Shown here piece after piece: positions 8,836-18,390 of a stretch of 64,000 nt of DNA; positions within the stretch are counted from its first letter, which is position 1; every line of letters starts with the position of its first letter. A program made the translations under genes and the position numbers. The notes beneath the pieces are model-generated. The model searched no databases. It saw only the letters and a list, made by a program, of their open reading frames with translations, and was not told the DNA's origin. This DNA comes from Bacillota bacterium (GTDB taxonomy: Bacteria; Bacillota; Clostridia; Christensenellales; JAEXRW01): assembly GCA_023454175.1 (NCBI GenBank), contig JAEXRW010000010.1:124001-188000 (forward strand). Direction: 5' to 3'.

Positions 8836-10962
8836 TCAGTTTGCAGGCGTGGCGCCGGTGTTCCCCGTATCATCGGGCGGGGAATAGGAATAGACATAGT
8901 TCGCGATCTCAAATTTCTTGTTGCCCTGCCCTTCAGGGACATCCACCATGACGAGGACCAGAAGCTTTTCTTGGGTATTCATGCTGACACCCACAAACCA
9001 CGCTATCTCGCGGGATTTGTCATTGCCGATCTCGGCGGTACCGGTCTTGCCGATGATCGTTTTATTGGGGACTGAAATCTGAGAGCCCGTGCCTTCATCC
9101 ACGATATCCTGCAAAATAGGCTTCAGGATGTTTTGCGTGGAAGATTTCCACAACCCTTCATGGATCAGGGAAGGCTGGAATTCCTGCGACACCTGGTACT
9201 TCAGGCCGTCAGTCTCGTAAAGGCTTTTCACCAGCAGGGGTTTGGGCACATTGCCTGTGGCAAAGGCGCAGGCGTAGGTAGCCCACTGCAAGGGCGTGGC
9301 GAGCAGATTGCCCTGACCGTAGCCTGTATCGGCCAGCAGCCTTTTATCATAATCGGAGTCCTTATTCACGTAATTAGCCTTCGCCACGGGCAGATCGAAG
9401 GGAAAGGGGTCCAACAGGCCCATGTCCTTGGCCAGTTCATCCATCTTGTCCTTTCCCATCTGCATGGCGGTCCATGCAAAAAAGATATTGTCCGACCAGA
9501 CGAGCGCGTTATGCAGGTTCAACGGGTTTGGCGTGATGTGCGCGCGCTTGATGGGTTTGGTCCAGCTGGTCCCTTCCGGCGTCCAGTAGTAGTTGTTTTT
9601 GATCGTGCCGGAAAAGACCGTATTGGTATTGATCGTACCGGATTCCATCGCCTTTGCAGCGACAAAAGGCTTGAACGTGGACCCGGGGGGATACAGGCCC
9701 GTGAGTGCCCGGTTGAAAAGGGGCTTGTCCCCGTTTTTATCGTTCAGCTGGTCCCATATTTCCTTGGGCACTCCCAGGGAAAAATAGTTATTGTCATAAG
9801 TCGGATAGCTCGCAATGGCGCGTACATCTCCCGTCTCGGCGTTCATGGCGATGACGGCGCCGGTCTGCCCTTTGGGGAGTTTGGCTGCGAGCGCCATCTC
9901 CGCGTATTCCTGCAGGCCGGCGTCAATGGTAAGATGCAGATCAAAACCATCCTTCTTGTCTTTTTTATAAAGAGAATGCTTCAGCCTGCCGGTATCATCG
10001 AAGATGCCCACTTCAAATCCGGGGGAGCCATGCAGGACATCTTCATACTGCTTTTCCAAGCCCTGCTTGCCGATGAGGGAGTCCGCGTCATACCCCTGGC
10101 CCTCGCGCGCCGCAAGCTCTTCCGCCGTTATTTTCCCCACGTACCCGATGGTATGGGCCAGCATGGAACCCTGGGGGTACTTGCGTGCCTTGCGCAGGGA
10201 GGAAGAATCAATGCCTACGCCGGGGATGGAAAGGAGTTTATCCTTTTTTGCGTCGTCCAGGGCGCCGGGCATATATGATTTGATTATGGCCATTTTTTCA
10301 CGAAGGGCGCGCGGTGACTGAAGCGTCTCGGAGATGGTGGTCTCGTTCATCCCCAATTCCGATGCAAGGCTGCTGCAGAGCGCGTCCTTGTCCTCATCCT
10401 TGATCTTGCTGAGATTCACAAAAACGGTATCCGCCACACAATTCAGCGCCAAAGGCGAACCATCGGCGGTAAATATCTCACCGCGGGTGGGCCACAGATC
10501 CCGCTGGGTGATATAATCACCCCAGTCCATGTCTGTGAAGATCAGCGAAGGCGAAAAATCCACACACCATTCACCTTTTTCATTCACCAGCGGGAGCACA
10601 TGGGTTTCGCGCATCTCGCCCGCGAGGGTGGAGGTATAGACCATGTCAAAGGTAAAGGTGGAATGGCCCTGCGAATCGACGACCTCGGTCTGCACGTGAT
10701 CGATCTTGCAGGATGTTATCTGCATCTTTTCAAAGGAGGTCTTGTAGAGGTCCACGAAGTCTGCCTGCTTGATGCGGGCTACTGCAGGCGCCGTGAGCAG
10801 GGCATAGGCTTCATCATATCTGCCCTTGGCGATATGATCCAGAAACTGCAAGGCGGCCGTCTCGGCGGGAACGTCGCTGCAACCCGAAAATAGAGGAACC
10901 ATGGCAAAAACGACCAGGGTGGCAATAAGAAGAGACAGGTATTTTTTTGCTTTAAGCTTCAT
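8836..10962 (-). CDS. Class B penicillin-binding protein, MecA/PBP3-like
   Basis: Peptidoglycan DD-transpeptidase anchored outside the membrane. The N-terminus is a lipoprotein-like signal (LFSGC). It is followed by an NTF2-like MecA_N domain (residues ~30-145), a PBP dimerisation domain and a transpeptidase domain. Active-site motifs are all present: STFK (PPGSTFKPF), SDN (WSDNIFF) and KTGT (GKTGTAEIG). I set the start at 10962 because AAGGTGG lies 7 bases upstream of that ATG; the longer frame begins at 10986. PBPs of this layout can have low beta-lactam affinity, but that cannot be judged here. A BlaI/M56 regulator pair occurs 35 kb away and could in principle control it. Confidence 0.88.
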   Translation of the reverse strand: MKLKAKKYLSLLIATLVVFAMVPLFSGCSDVPAETAALQFLDHIAKGRYDEAYALLTAPAVARIKQADFVDLYKTSFEKMQITSCKIDHVQTEVVDSQGHSTFTFDMVYTSTLAGEMRETHVLPLVNEKGEWCVDFSPSLIFTDMDWGDYITQRDLWPTRGEIFTADGSPLALNCVADTVFVNLSKIKDEDKDALCSSLASELGMNETTISETLQSPRALREKMAIIKSYMPGALDDAKKDKLLSIPGVGIDSSSLRKARKYPQGSMLAHTIGYVGKITAEELAAREGQGYDADSLIGKQGLEKQYEDVLHGSPGFEVGIFDDTGRLKHSLYKKDKKDGFDLHLTIDAGLQEYAEMALAAKLPKGQTGAVIAMNAETGDVRAIASYPTYDNNYFSLGVPKEIWDQLNDKNGDKPLFNRALTGLYPPGSTFKPFVAAKAMESGTINTNTVFSGTIKNNYYWTPEGTSWTKPIKRAHITPNPLNLHNALVWSDNIFFAWTAMQMGKDKMDELAKDMGLLDPFPFDLPVAKANYVNKDSDYDKRLLADTGYGQGNLLATPLQWATYACAFATGNVPKPLLVKSLYETDGLKYQVSQEFQPSLIHEGLWKSSTQNILKPILQDIVDEGTGSQISVPNKTIIGKTGTAEIGNDKSREIAWFVGVSMNTQEKLLVLVMVDVPEGQGNKKFEIANYVYSYSPPDDTGNTGATPAN

Positions 10963-11180
10963 GGAAAGACCACCTTTACCGGTCAATTATATCAGCAGGG
11001 CGGCGGGAGTGTAAAGGACATGAGAGCATGATACGAAACAGTTACGCAATAAATTTACAAACACATTACAAAATGCCAGCGAGGGATGAATCAGCCATAT
11101 ATAATTCAAATACGACCTTGCATGAAATCAAACCGCCCCCAAAATAATTCATATTCCCTAACGCGATGACCTCGCTTGAT

Positions 11181-11627
11181 TCATGAATAATAGGCTACAG
11201 GCATGTAATAGGTACAGGCGGTCACCTTCCCGGCGAATTTGATGGAGAGCCGCACCTGGTTCGCCCCTGCGGGGATAGTGAAGCGCGCCGCAACGGGCTT
11301 GAATTCGTAGGTCACTTCCCCGGTTACAGGCATTTCAGATGTGGAGACTATGGCCATATTGCCGGCATAGAATGCCGCGACCAGCGAAATATAGTCGGCA
11401 TCCACGGTGCGGATGGTGAAACCCCACGTGATGGCCGCCCTACCCTGTACGTCTATCATTGGGTCATAAAAATCCTGCGCCATCATGGGCCCGCTGTTGG
11501 TGATGCTGCAGGTGCGATAGCCATCAATGGAGAGCCTGTCATACGTGATGGGACCGAAACCGGAAAAGTACTGCGGCCCGCCATTCGGTCCCGGCGCCCA
11601 CTGTGAATTCATGATGATATTCTGCAT
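11181..11627 (-). CDS. Hypothetical beta-rich protein
   Basis: 148 residues from an ATG at 11627 preceded by GGCGGAGAGG. There is no signal peptide. The sequence alternates short hydrophobic strands and turns (ITYDRLSIDGYRTCSI, ITWGFTIRTVDADYISLVAAFY, VRLSIKFAGKVTACTYYMPVAYY), suggesting a beta-sandwich like those of carbohydrate-binding or virion-decoration modules. I recognise no family. The longer upstream frame to 11789 lacks support. It stands alone between the PBP gene and a 460-bp gap. Confidence 0.5.
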   Translation of the reverse strand: MQNIIMNSQWAPGPNGGPQYFSGFGPITYDRLSIDGYRTCSITNSGPMMAQDFYDPMIDVQGRAAITWGFTIRTVDADYISLVAAFYAGNMAIVSTSEMPVTGEVTYEFKPVAARFTIPAGANQVRLSIKFAGKVTACTYYMPVAYYS

Positions 11628-12086
11628 ATCCTCTCCGCCTTTCTGATAATGCGTTTTTAACACTATCCAGTCAGCAATATATGAGGCGCATGGGAAAGAG
11701 TGAATCCACCGGAAGACATGGCATAATCGAAATGATGCAAATCCCTTCTGGATGCCCATACAGAAAGAGCCGTTATGATAAAAATGCACTTGTTAACGCG
11801 GATACTGATCCTGGGAGGCTGCAAGATGATACTTACTGCATTTTGAAGAAATTTCAACAGGGACCAGACCTTCAAACAGGCTTATCAAGGCCGACAAAAT
11901 ACAGCCGCTACATTCTCTATGGGCGGACTTGGAATCATGGACACTTCTGCCGTCGACAAATCCAAACAAAGCAAAGTAAAAAATACTATATCTGCAGCAA
12001 TGCTTCAGTCTGCAAACCAAGGAATCTATGATTACAGCCAAATAATCCTTCCATTATCTGCATATATAACATTACACGCCGGAAAA
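11628..12086. other. Intergenic region without a recognised gene
   Basis: Several overlapping open frames exist on both strands, but none has a ribosome site with protein-like composition. Composition is lower in GC than the flanking genes. I see no RNA gene. The right end leads into the promoter of the G5/3D-domain gene. Confidence 0.4.
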
Positions 12087-12115
12087 TTGACATGAAAATT
12101 GCAATCGTATAAAAT
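12087..12115 (+). promoter_or_regulatory. Housekeeping sigma promoter for the G5/3D-domain gene
   Basis: TTGACA (12087-12092), a 17-bp spacer and TAAAAT (12110-12115): an almost perfect vegetative promoter. It covers the TTG at 12099, so translation must start downstream, at GTG 12153 behind CGGAGG. Confidence 0.8.
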
Positions 12116-12152
12116 TTATATTGAGAAAGCATGTCATTGCCGGAGGATCGAA

Positions 12153-13577
12153 GTGGGCAGGAAAAGCGCGCGTGCACGGGAACTGAAAAGAATAGGCTAT
12201 GAACCCCGTATTCCATACGGCGTGCTGTATACCCCTTCCGCATCGGCAGCGGGGTTGGACAGGCCTGCCTCCACAAAGCCTGCAGCAGGCAGCCGCAGAG
12301 GAATTTTTCCTGCCATCGGTCACGCGCTGGCCTGGCCGTTCGCGACCCTGGCCCTCCTTTTCCGGAGCCGCAAGACGGACTATGACACAGCAATCGGAGC
12401 GCTGCCTGTATACAGGCCGGGCATGAAGATCAAACCCATGAGCAAGGCGGACAGCCGCGTGGCTGACCTGGTGCTGGCGCCACCCGGGCAGACCATCACG
12501 CGCGGCAGCAGCCAGCCCGCAGGGCGATTTACCTTCCGCTCCTGGCAGGGCGTGGCCGTGCTCGCAGCCGGACTCATCGTACTGGCCGGCGCGGCGATGG
12601 GCGCATTCCTCCTGCTGAACAAAAGCGCATACGTGATCATCGACGACAACGGTGTGCGCTCACAATACAAGACCTATGCCAAGACTGTGCAATCGCTGCT
12701 GGACGCTGCCAAGGTGGCGGTAGGTGCGGATGACGAACTGGCGCCTTCCATGGCGGCTCCCGTGACCGACGGGCTGGAGGTCTCCATCCGTAGGGCTTTC
12801 ACTGTGACGGTAGCCTGTGACGACAAGCCGCTCAAACTCACCATGACGCACGGTACGGTGGCCGATGCCATCGCCCGGGCGGGCATCCAGCTATCGGATA
12901 CCGATTTGGTGGAGCCGTCGCTGGAAGCGGAGCTGCAGCCGGGGATGACGATCAGCCATTTCTCTGTAACGGTGCAGGAAAAGACCGTAACGGCTGCAAT
13001 CGCATACAAGACCATCACCAAAAACGATCCCTTCACGCCAACCGGGAAGACCAAGGTACAGCAGAACGGCAGCGCGGGCACCAAAACCATCACCTATATA
13101 CAGTATTTCCGTAACGGCGAGATGATCAAAGAGGAAGCGGCATCCACCAAGGTGACCAAAAAGCCGGTCGACAAGGTGGTGCTCAAAGGGACGGGACATT
13201 CCAAGGCGCTGGTGATTTTGGCGGATGCAAGGAAGAAAGGCCCGCCCAAGGAAAGCGACATCAAGGCTAAAAAGGTAGCGACGTACTGCACCGCATATAC
13301 GCACTCAGGGCATCTGACCTCCCGGGGGGACCGTCCCGGGCCGGGTATCGTGGCAGCGGACCCCAAGCAGATCCCATACGGAACGAAGCTCTACATCCCC
13401 GGTTACGGCTACGGCATCATGCGGGACACGGGCTCGATGCGGCACCGTCCCGATGAACTGGACATCGACCTTTTCATGAACACCGTGAGCGAGTGCAACA
13501 AGTGGGGCAGGAAGCGGCAATTCACATTTTACATCCTGGACCCATCGGTAGACATCGGCACCGTCACGGGCAGATGA
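12153..13577 (+). CDS. YabE-like cell-wall protein with DUF348, G5 and 3D domains
   Basis: A 474-residue product starting at GTG, 7 bases after CGGAGG. A basic, proline-rich cytoplasmic segment is followed by one TM helix at about 132-154. Outside are two DUF348 (ubiquitin-like) repeats (~155-275), a G5 domain (~276-350) and a C-terminal 3D double-psi barrel (~375-465) with the aspartate motif RDTGSMRHRPDELDID. This is the architecture of YabE and resuscitation-promoting-factor-like proteins, which probably cleave glycan strands during wall remodelling or spore outgrowth. In Bacillus yabE lies just before rnmV-ksgA; here rsmA follows directly and rnmV is absent. A terminator separates it from rsmA. 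Confidence 0.85.
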   Translation: MGRKSARARELKRIGYEPRIPYGVLYTPSASAAGLDRPASTKPAAGSRRGIFPAIGHALAWPFATLALLFRSRKTDYDTAIGALPVYRPGMKIKPMSKADSRVADLVLAPPGQTITRGSSQPAGRFTFRSWQGVAVLAAGLIVLAGAAMGAFLLLNKSAYVIIDDNGVRSQYKTYAKTVQSLLDAAKVAVGADDELAPSMAAPVTDGLEVSIRRAFTVTVACDDKPLKLTMTHGTVADAIARAGIQLSDTDLVEPSLEAELQPGMTISHFSVTVQEKTVTAAIAYKTITKNDPFTPTGKTKVQQNGSAGTKTITYIQYFRNGEMIKEEAASTKVTKKPVDKVVLKGTGHSKALVILADARKKGPPKESDIKAKKVATYCTAYTHSGHLTSRGDRPGPGIVAADPKQIPYGTKLYIPGYGYGIMRDTGSMRHRPDELDIDLFMNTVSECNKWGRKRQFTFYILDPSVDIGTVTGR

Positions 13578-13591
13578 TATTTGATCAAGCC

Positions 13592-13614
13592 GGGCAGACG
13601 CACTGCCCTTTTTT
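13592..13614 (+). terminator. Intrinsic terminator after the G5/3D gene
   Basis: GGGCAG, 5-nt loop, CTGCCC, then six Ts. Confidence 0.8.
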
Positions 13615-13766
13615 AATTATCATTAAACGATTGAAGAATAAAGAAAAACAACGGTCCAGCCGACTAATAATTACAGGATGGATCCGGTTGCTTCTCGCTT
13701 CTGGGAATGGCAGAATGGGTATAAATAATCGTATTGAGGCGGTCAGCACCGCTTTGGAGGAAAAAG

Positions 13767-14645
13767 ATGTTCAATGCCGCATCCCCCGCCCAACTGGCTG
13801 AGGCGCTGGCGCGCCACGGCGTGACGCTGAAAAAATCGCTGGGCCAGAACTTTCTCATCGACGAGAATATCCTGAAAAAGATCGCCGCCGTATCAGGCGC
13901 AGCTGAGGGCGAAGCCTGCCTTGAAGTCGGTCCGGGCGCGGGGGCGTTGACACAGAAGCTGACGGACACCGGCGCCAGGGTCGTCACCGTGGAGATCGAT
14001 GGGCGGCTCATACCGCTCCTGCATGAAGCGCTGGAAGGGAAAAACGCACAGGTCATCCACCAGGACATATTAAAGGCCGATTTGCAAAAGATATATGACG
14101 AGCACATAAAGCAGCCGTTTATCGTGGCCGCGAACCTGCCGTATTACATCACATCGCCTGTCATCATGGCCCTGCTGGAAAGCGGGCTGCCCATCCGGCA
14201 AATGACGCTGATGGTGCAAAGCGAGGTGGCGGACAGGATGGCAGCAAAAAAGGGCAAGGACTACAGCCCCTTTTCCATCGCAGTGCAGTATCACGCACAG
14301 GTGCATGTCGCCATGCGGGTGAGTCCGGGCTGCTTCATGCCCCGGCCCGATGTAGGCTCCTCGGTGGTGGTGATGGAGATGCTGCATGAGAAGCCAGTAC
14401 AGGTGGAGGACGAGAAGGCGTTTTTCCACCTGGTGCACAGCTGCTTCGCGATGCGGCGCAAAACAGCGGTAAACAACATCGTGGCGTCCAGCCTGCTGCC
14501 GGATAAGGAAACTGCCGAAAAAATACTGCAGGCCTGCGGATTTGATCCAATGGTACGGGCGGAGGATATCCCGATGGCGGGCTTTGCCGGGATTTCCCGG
14601 GAGATAACCCGACACACTGGTATCAAACCCGGGATAAATGCATAA
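13767..14645 (+). CDS. rsmA: 16S rRNA (adenine-1518/1519-N6) dimethyltransferase
   Basis: RsmA/KsgA dimethylates two adjacent adenines near the 3' end of 16S rRNA late in small-subunit assembly. The SAM motif LEVGPGAGALT, the catalytic NLPYYI motif and the C-terminal helical domain (HSCFAMRRKTAVNNI) are all present, and the length (292 aa) is normal. I use the ATG at 13767 because TGGAGG lies 9 bases upstream; an earlier ATG at 13734 is weaker. It follows the yabE-like gene as in other Firmicutes. Confidence 0.95.
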   Translation: MFNAASPAQLAEALARHGVTLKKSLGQNFLIDENILKKIAAVSGAAEGEACLEVGPGAGALTQKLTDTGARVVTVEIDGRLIPLLHEALEGKNAQVIHQDILKADLQKIYDEHIKQPFIVAANLPYYITSPVIMALLESGLPIRQMTLMVQSEVADRMAAKKGKDYSPFSIAVQYHAQVHVAMRVSPGCFMPRPDVGSSVVVMEMLHEKPVQVEDEKAFFHLVHSCFAMRRKTAVNNIVASSLLPDKETAEKILQACGFDPMVRAEDIPMAGFAGISREITRHTGIKPGINA

Positions 14646-14656
14646 TATGAAATCAA

Positions 14657-14702
14657 AAATTGCAAAAATGGTGGTTGCAATTTAAAAAATATCGGTTATT
14701 AT
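14657..14702 (+). promoter_or_regulatory. pckA promoter with a 9-bp dyad
   Basis: TTGCAA (14675-14680), 16-bp spacer, TATTAT (14697-14702). A perfect inverted repeat AAATTGCAA (14657-14665) / TTGCAATTT (14675-14683), 9-bp centre, covers the -35 box, so a regulator or an RNA hairpin could act here. Inference from pattern only. Confidence 0.5.
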
Positions 14703-14805
14703 TAGTCATAATGAAATACTATGCGCATTAATTATTCATATTAACGCGCTAAAGCGGTATTGAAGATAATCCTTATCAAATTTACATAGAAAGGTGATTC
14801 AACTT

Positions 14806-16389
14806 ATGGAAACGTACGGTCTGGAAAAACTGGGTATCATCAATCCCAAATCGGTATCCCGCAACCTGGCGCCTGCCGATCTGGCAGAAAAGGCGCTTGC
14901 CCGGGGGGAAGGCCAGATGCTGAGCAACGGCGCTTTGGCCGTTTTCACGGGAAAGTACACGGGGCGCTCGCCCGACGATAAATTCACGGTGGATGAGCCT
15001 TCGGTACACGACGAGATCGCCTGGGGCAAAGTGAATGTACCCTTCGAACCGGCAAAATTCGACCGCATTTACGCCAAGATGGTGGCCTATCTTCAGAACA
15101 GGGACATTTTTATCTTCGACGGGTTTGCCGGAGCGAACAAACACTACCGCATCAAGGTGCGCATCGTGAACGAACTGGCATCGCAGAACCTTTTCATCCA
15201 CCAGATGCTGCTGCGCCCCGAAGCGGGTGAACTGGCCGGGCTGCTGGAAGGTCACGACCTGACCATCATCGCGGCTCCCGGATTCAAATGCGTACCCGAA
15301 GTGGACGGCACCCGGAGCGAAGCCGCCATCCTGGTGAGTTTTGAAAAGAAGCTGGTCCTGATCGCAGGGAGCCAGTATGCAGGCGAAATCAAAAAAAGTG
15401 TATTCAGCTTCCTGAATTATGCCATGCCGAAATCCAAGGTATTCCCCATGCACTGCAGCGCCAATATCGGCAAGGGCGGGGACACAGCGCTCTTTTTCGG
15501 CCTCTCGGGCACAGGCAAGACCACGCTTTCGGCAGACCCCGAACGCAAGCTCATCGGCGACGACGAGCATGGCTGGAGCGACGAGGGCGTATTCAACTTT
15601 GAAGGCGGCTGCTACGCAAAATGCATCAACCTCAGCAAAGAAAATGAACCGCAGATATGGGACGCCATCCGCTTTGGAGCATTGGCTGAAAACGTCGTTT
15701 ATGACAAGGCGACACGGATGCCGGATTACAATGACGGCTCCGTAACAGAGAATACCCGCGCGGGCTATCCGGTTGATTTTATCCCCAATGCAGAGCTTTC
15801 GGGCGTGGGTGGGCAGCCCAAAACCGTCGTGTTCCTGACTGCTGACGCTTTCGGCGTGCTGCCTCCGGTGGCCAAGCTGAACCGCGACGCGGCGATGTAC
15901 CATTTCGTATCTGGCTATACCAGCAAGCTGGCGGGCACCGAACGGGGCATCGTTTCACCGCAGACCACCTTTTCCACGTGCTTCGGCGCGCCGTTCCTCC
16001 CGCTGCGCCCCAGCGTATACGCAGAGATGCTGGGAGAGCGCATCGACACCTACGGCTCCAACGTGTACCTGATCAACACCGGCTGGTCAGGCGGACCCTA
16101 TGGCGTGGGCAAGCGCATGAGCATCAAGGTCACGCGCGCCATCGTCACAGCAGCGCTGAATGGGGACTTGGAAAAGGCCGGATACAGGCACGACGAGTTG
16201 TTCAACTTTGAAGTGCCCACCTCCTGCCCCGGCGTGCCGGATGAGGTGATGAACCCCCGCAATACCTGGGCAGACAAGGCAGCGTATGACAAGGCGGCGG
16301 TGGACCTGGCAGGCAAATTCGTGGAGAACTTCAAAAAGTACACGAACATGCCCCAGAATATTATCAACGCGGGCCCCAAAGCGAAATAA
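14806..16389 (+). CDS. pckA: Phosphoenolpyruvate carboxykinase (ATP)
   Basis: Interconverts oxaloacetate + ATP and phosphoenolpyruvate + ADP + CO2, linking the C4 acids to glycolysis or gluconeogenesis. The kinase-1a P-loop GLSGTGKTTLSADPERKLIG and the metal-binding IGDDEHGWSDEG motif are intact, as is the N-terminal TGRSPDDKF substrate segment. Its 527 residues match ATP-type enzymes. The start is ATG 14806, 10 bases after AAAGGTG. Monocistronic, with its own promoter and a strong hairpin after it. In fermentative clostridia it may run toward oxaloacetate; that is not decidable here. Confidence 0.96.
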   Translation: METYGLEKLGIINPKSVSRNLAPADLAEKALARGEGQMLSNGALAVFTGKYTGRSPDDKFTVDEPSVHDEIAWGKVNVPFEPAKFDRIYAKMVAYLQNRDIFIFDGFAGANKHYRIKVRIVNELASQNLFIHQMLLRPEAGELAGLLEGHDLTIIAAPGFKCVPEVDGTRSEAAILVSFEKKLVLIAGSQYAGEIKKSVFSFLNYAMPKSKVFPMHCSANIGKGGDTALFFGLSGTGKTTLSADPERKLIGDDEHGWSDEGVFNFEGGCYAKCINLSKENEPQIWDAIRFGALAENVVYDKATRMPDYNDGSVTENTRAGYPVDFIPNAELSGVGGQPKTVVFLTADAFGVLPPVAKLNRDAAMYHFVSGYTSKLAGTERGIVSPQTTFSTCFGAPFLPLRPSVYAEMLGERIDTYGSNVYLINTGWSGGPYGVGKRMSIKVTRAIVTAALNGDLEKAGYRHDELFNFEVPTSCPGVPDEVMNPRNTWADKAAYDKAAVDLAGKFVENFKKYTNMPQNIINAGPKAK

Positions 16390-16460
16390 ACAACGTTCAT
16401 AGCAGGGGCTGTGAACGACCGCCCCTACAATTGTTAAGCTATTGTTGACAAAAACAACGC

Positions 16461-16488
16461 AAGGTGGCGGGTGAAAACCCGCCACCTT
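16461..16488. terminator. Strong hairpin between convergent genes
   Basis: Perfect 12-bp stem, AAGGTGGCGGGT with GAAA tetraloop and its complement. It lies between pckA (+) and a minus-strand gene. The minus transcript continues into a T-rich stretch, so it may terminate both. Confidence 0.7.
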
Positions 16489-16513
16489 TGACAAATGAAT
16501 ATCTATTTCGGAG

Positions 16514-17611
16514 TTATGTATCGGGATCGCTTCTTTCGAAATAGAGCCAATAGCCGGTTCCATCCCGGGAGACGGCGAACCGGTCGAAACCTTTGAGATG
16601 GGGCGGGGGACGCAGGGAATATTGCCCCGGTACGCCTACGGCGCGTGACCAGGGCCCCTGGCCGCTCTTGTTTTCCCCTATCAGGTAGTGCCAGTGCAGG
16701 CCTTCATACTGTACCTTGCACCAGCTCCAGCCTGCGAACTCACCACCGTGAAAGGGATCCGCCTGATGGAGCGCTGCGGCCGGGCAGGAAACGACACCCG
16801 AAGGGAGGTCCTCCTGCTGCATACCGGTAAAAAAACCGGAGGAACCAAAGCTGCGCTGGGGCTGGGCGGGTGCGAACTCAGGCGGCGCATCCTGCATACG
16901 GTAGGACGGGTCACAGGCATCAGGCGGGGCATACGGTGGAGCCTGCTCATAACCCGGCTGCATCTCCTGCGGCGGGGGCTGCATCTCCGTATAGGGGCAG
17001 CGGGGTTCCTGCCACCAGTACTGCACCGTCCCGCCTCCCGACGGAGCTCCGGGCGGTATTTGCTCCGACGGAGCGGCTTGTTCTTCTGGCGCCACCTGGA
17101 TCCTTTCCAAAACGGGCGGCTCGGGAGGTATTTCCGGTTTCTCCTCCATCAAGGGCGGAGGGGGCGCGGGACTTCTCTCCACAGCCGGCGATGGCCTCAC
17201 TGGTTCAGCAGGTGCCGGTTTAGGTGTTTTGGGTGAAAAGACCTCTTCCCCCGGCTGCAGCATGCCCAGGGCCTTTTGCAGCGCGCGGGAAGCATCATAG
17301 GGCAGTTTCCCGGCGGACAGCTGGATGGTCCCAGCATCATCTGCCGCTGCAGCGCCGGTGCATACGGCCTGGGCGGGCCAGGCAATATCGGTGGACAACG
17401 TGAAGCTTGCGCCGCTCTTCGTCAGACTTCCTACCTTGTACGGATTGCCACCGGCATCAAAAACGGCGAGCAGGGGCGGTGTATCTGCGGTGACCTCCAG
17501 GCGAACCTGGACCTGGATCCTGGCCCTGCCTCCGACACACTGCACCTTGCAGTGGCCGCGCGCCTGCCCGCCGGCAACGAACATGAACACATACTGCTTT
17601 ATCGGTTCCAT
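16514..17611 (-). CDS. Hypothetical protein with proline-rich linker
   Basis: 365 residues. An N-terminal beta-rich domain (~1-125) is joined by a long Pro/Glu/Gln-rich, probably disordered linker (~130-275) to a compact C-terminal domain with WHYLIGENKSG, VGVPGQYSLRPPPHLKGF and GTGYWLYFE. The C-terminal pattern (PG-x-Y ... PP-x-L-x-G-F-x-R-F ... GYW) recalls an uncharacterised clostridial domain, but I cannot name it with certainty. No signal peptide or TM. The start is ATG 17611 behind GGGGGTG; a TTG at 17623 is the alternative. Confidence 0.6.
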   Translation of the reverse strand: MEPIKQYVFMFVAGGQARGHCKVQCVGGRARIQVQVRLEVTADTPPLLAVFDAGGNPYKVGSLTKSGASFTLSTDIAWPAQAVCTGAAAADDAGTIQLSAGKLPYDASRALQKALGMLQPGEEVFSPKTPKPAPAEPVRPSPAVERSPAPPPPLMEEKPEIPPEPPVLERIQVAPEEQAAPSEQIPPGAPSGGGTVQYWWQEPRCPYTEMQPPPQEMQPGYEQAPPYAPPDACDPSYRMQDAPPEFAPAQPQRSFGSSGFFTGMQQEDLPSGVVSCPAAALHQADPFHGGEFAGWSWCKVQYEGLHWHYLIGENKSGQGPWSRAVGVPGQYSLRPPPHLKGFDRFAVSRDGTGYWLYFERSDPDT

Positions 17612-17842
17612 AAGTTGCAACACCCCCGTTTAAATTATGCCGGAGGAGAGGCGCTTTAGAATACATGCAGGCCAATTATCGCATGCGCATGTCTGAAAAT
17701 GGACGATATTGAAGCGATGGGATATCGTGATATAATGGCAATTGGGAATGAACAGTAAAAAATACAACAGCCCTTAAGGCGCTGAATGAGTTTGGCCCGA
17801 CCATTCACCAGAAGCATGGGCAAAAAGCAGGGAGGTGCAGGC

Positions 17843-18265
17843 ATGGAGGAAAGAAAAGTGGTGCTTTCCATCAAGGGGCGCGGGGAAGAAGGGGAAGAGG
17901 ACAAGGTGGAACTTCTGACCGAAGGCACCTGCACCAGGGACGGAGAAGCGCTGATACTCAAATACCAGGAAAGCGAGCTTTCGGGGCTGGAAGGCTCCAC
18001 GACCGTATTCACCGTGGAAAACGGCAGGGTGGTCATGGAACGGCAGGGGGCTTTCAGTTCCTACTGCGTGCTGGAAGAAGGCAAAAAGTTTGAAGGCAGC
18101 TATGACACGCCGGCCGGTAGCATGCGGATGGGCGTCCTGCCCCTGCGCGTACTCAGTACAGAGGACAAGACAGGCGGCGCATTGGACCTGCTGTATGTGG
18201 TGGACCTGGGAGGCAGGCAGGAGCCCCGGGAATTGAACGTGCGTTTTCGATACATGCCGAATTGA
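17843..18265 (+). CDS. DUF1934 (YwiB-like) beta-barrel protein
   Basis: 140 residues from an ATG behind GGGAGGTG. The sequence matches the DUF1934 family: KVVLSIKGRG, a LKYQESELSGLEGSTTVFTV strand pair, and a C-terminal LDLLYVVDLGG ... LNVRFRY. These are small calycin-like barrels of unknown function, common in Firmicutes. The next gene (UPF0173 hydrolase) is 125 bases downstream on the same strand. Confidence 0.8.
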   Translation: MEERKVVLSIKGRGEEGEEDKVELLTEGTCTRDGEALILKYQESELSGLEGSTTVFTVENGRVVMERQGAFSSYCVLEEGKKFEGSYDTPAGSMRMGVLPLRVLSTEDKTGGALDLLYVVDLGGRQEPRELNVRFRYMPN

Positions 18266-18390
18266 AAGAACGAAAAAAGGGAATTAAAAGGATTGCCGCA
18301 TTAAACCTGTCATGATGCGTGCAAGCGGTGATCGGCGCCAGAGCGGAGGATCCGGATAGCGCCACAGGATCAGGAGGTATCAACTGTATT

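Noticed and set aside
9133..10278. 381-codon frame opposite the PBP gene
   Set aside because: Antisense shadow of a well-supported PBP with all active-site motifs.
14691..14805. Riboswitch in the pckA leader
   Set aside because: Short AT-rich leader without a multi-stem fold or terminator.
14782..15903. 373-codon frame opposite pckA
   Set aside because: Antisense shadow of pckA in GC-rich DNA.
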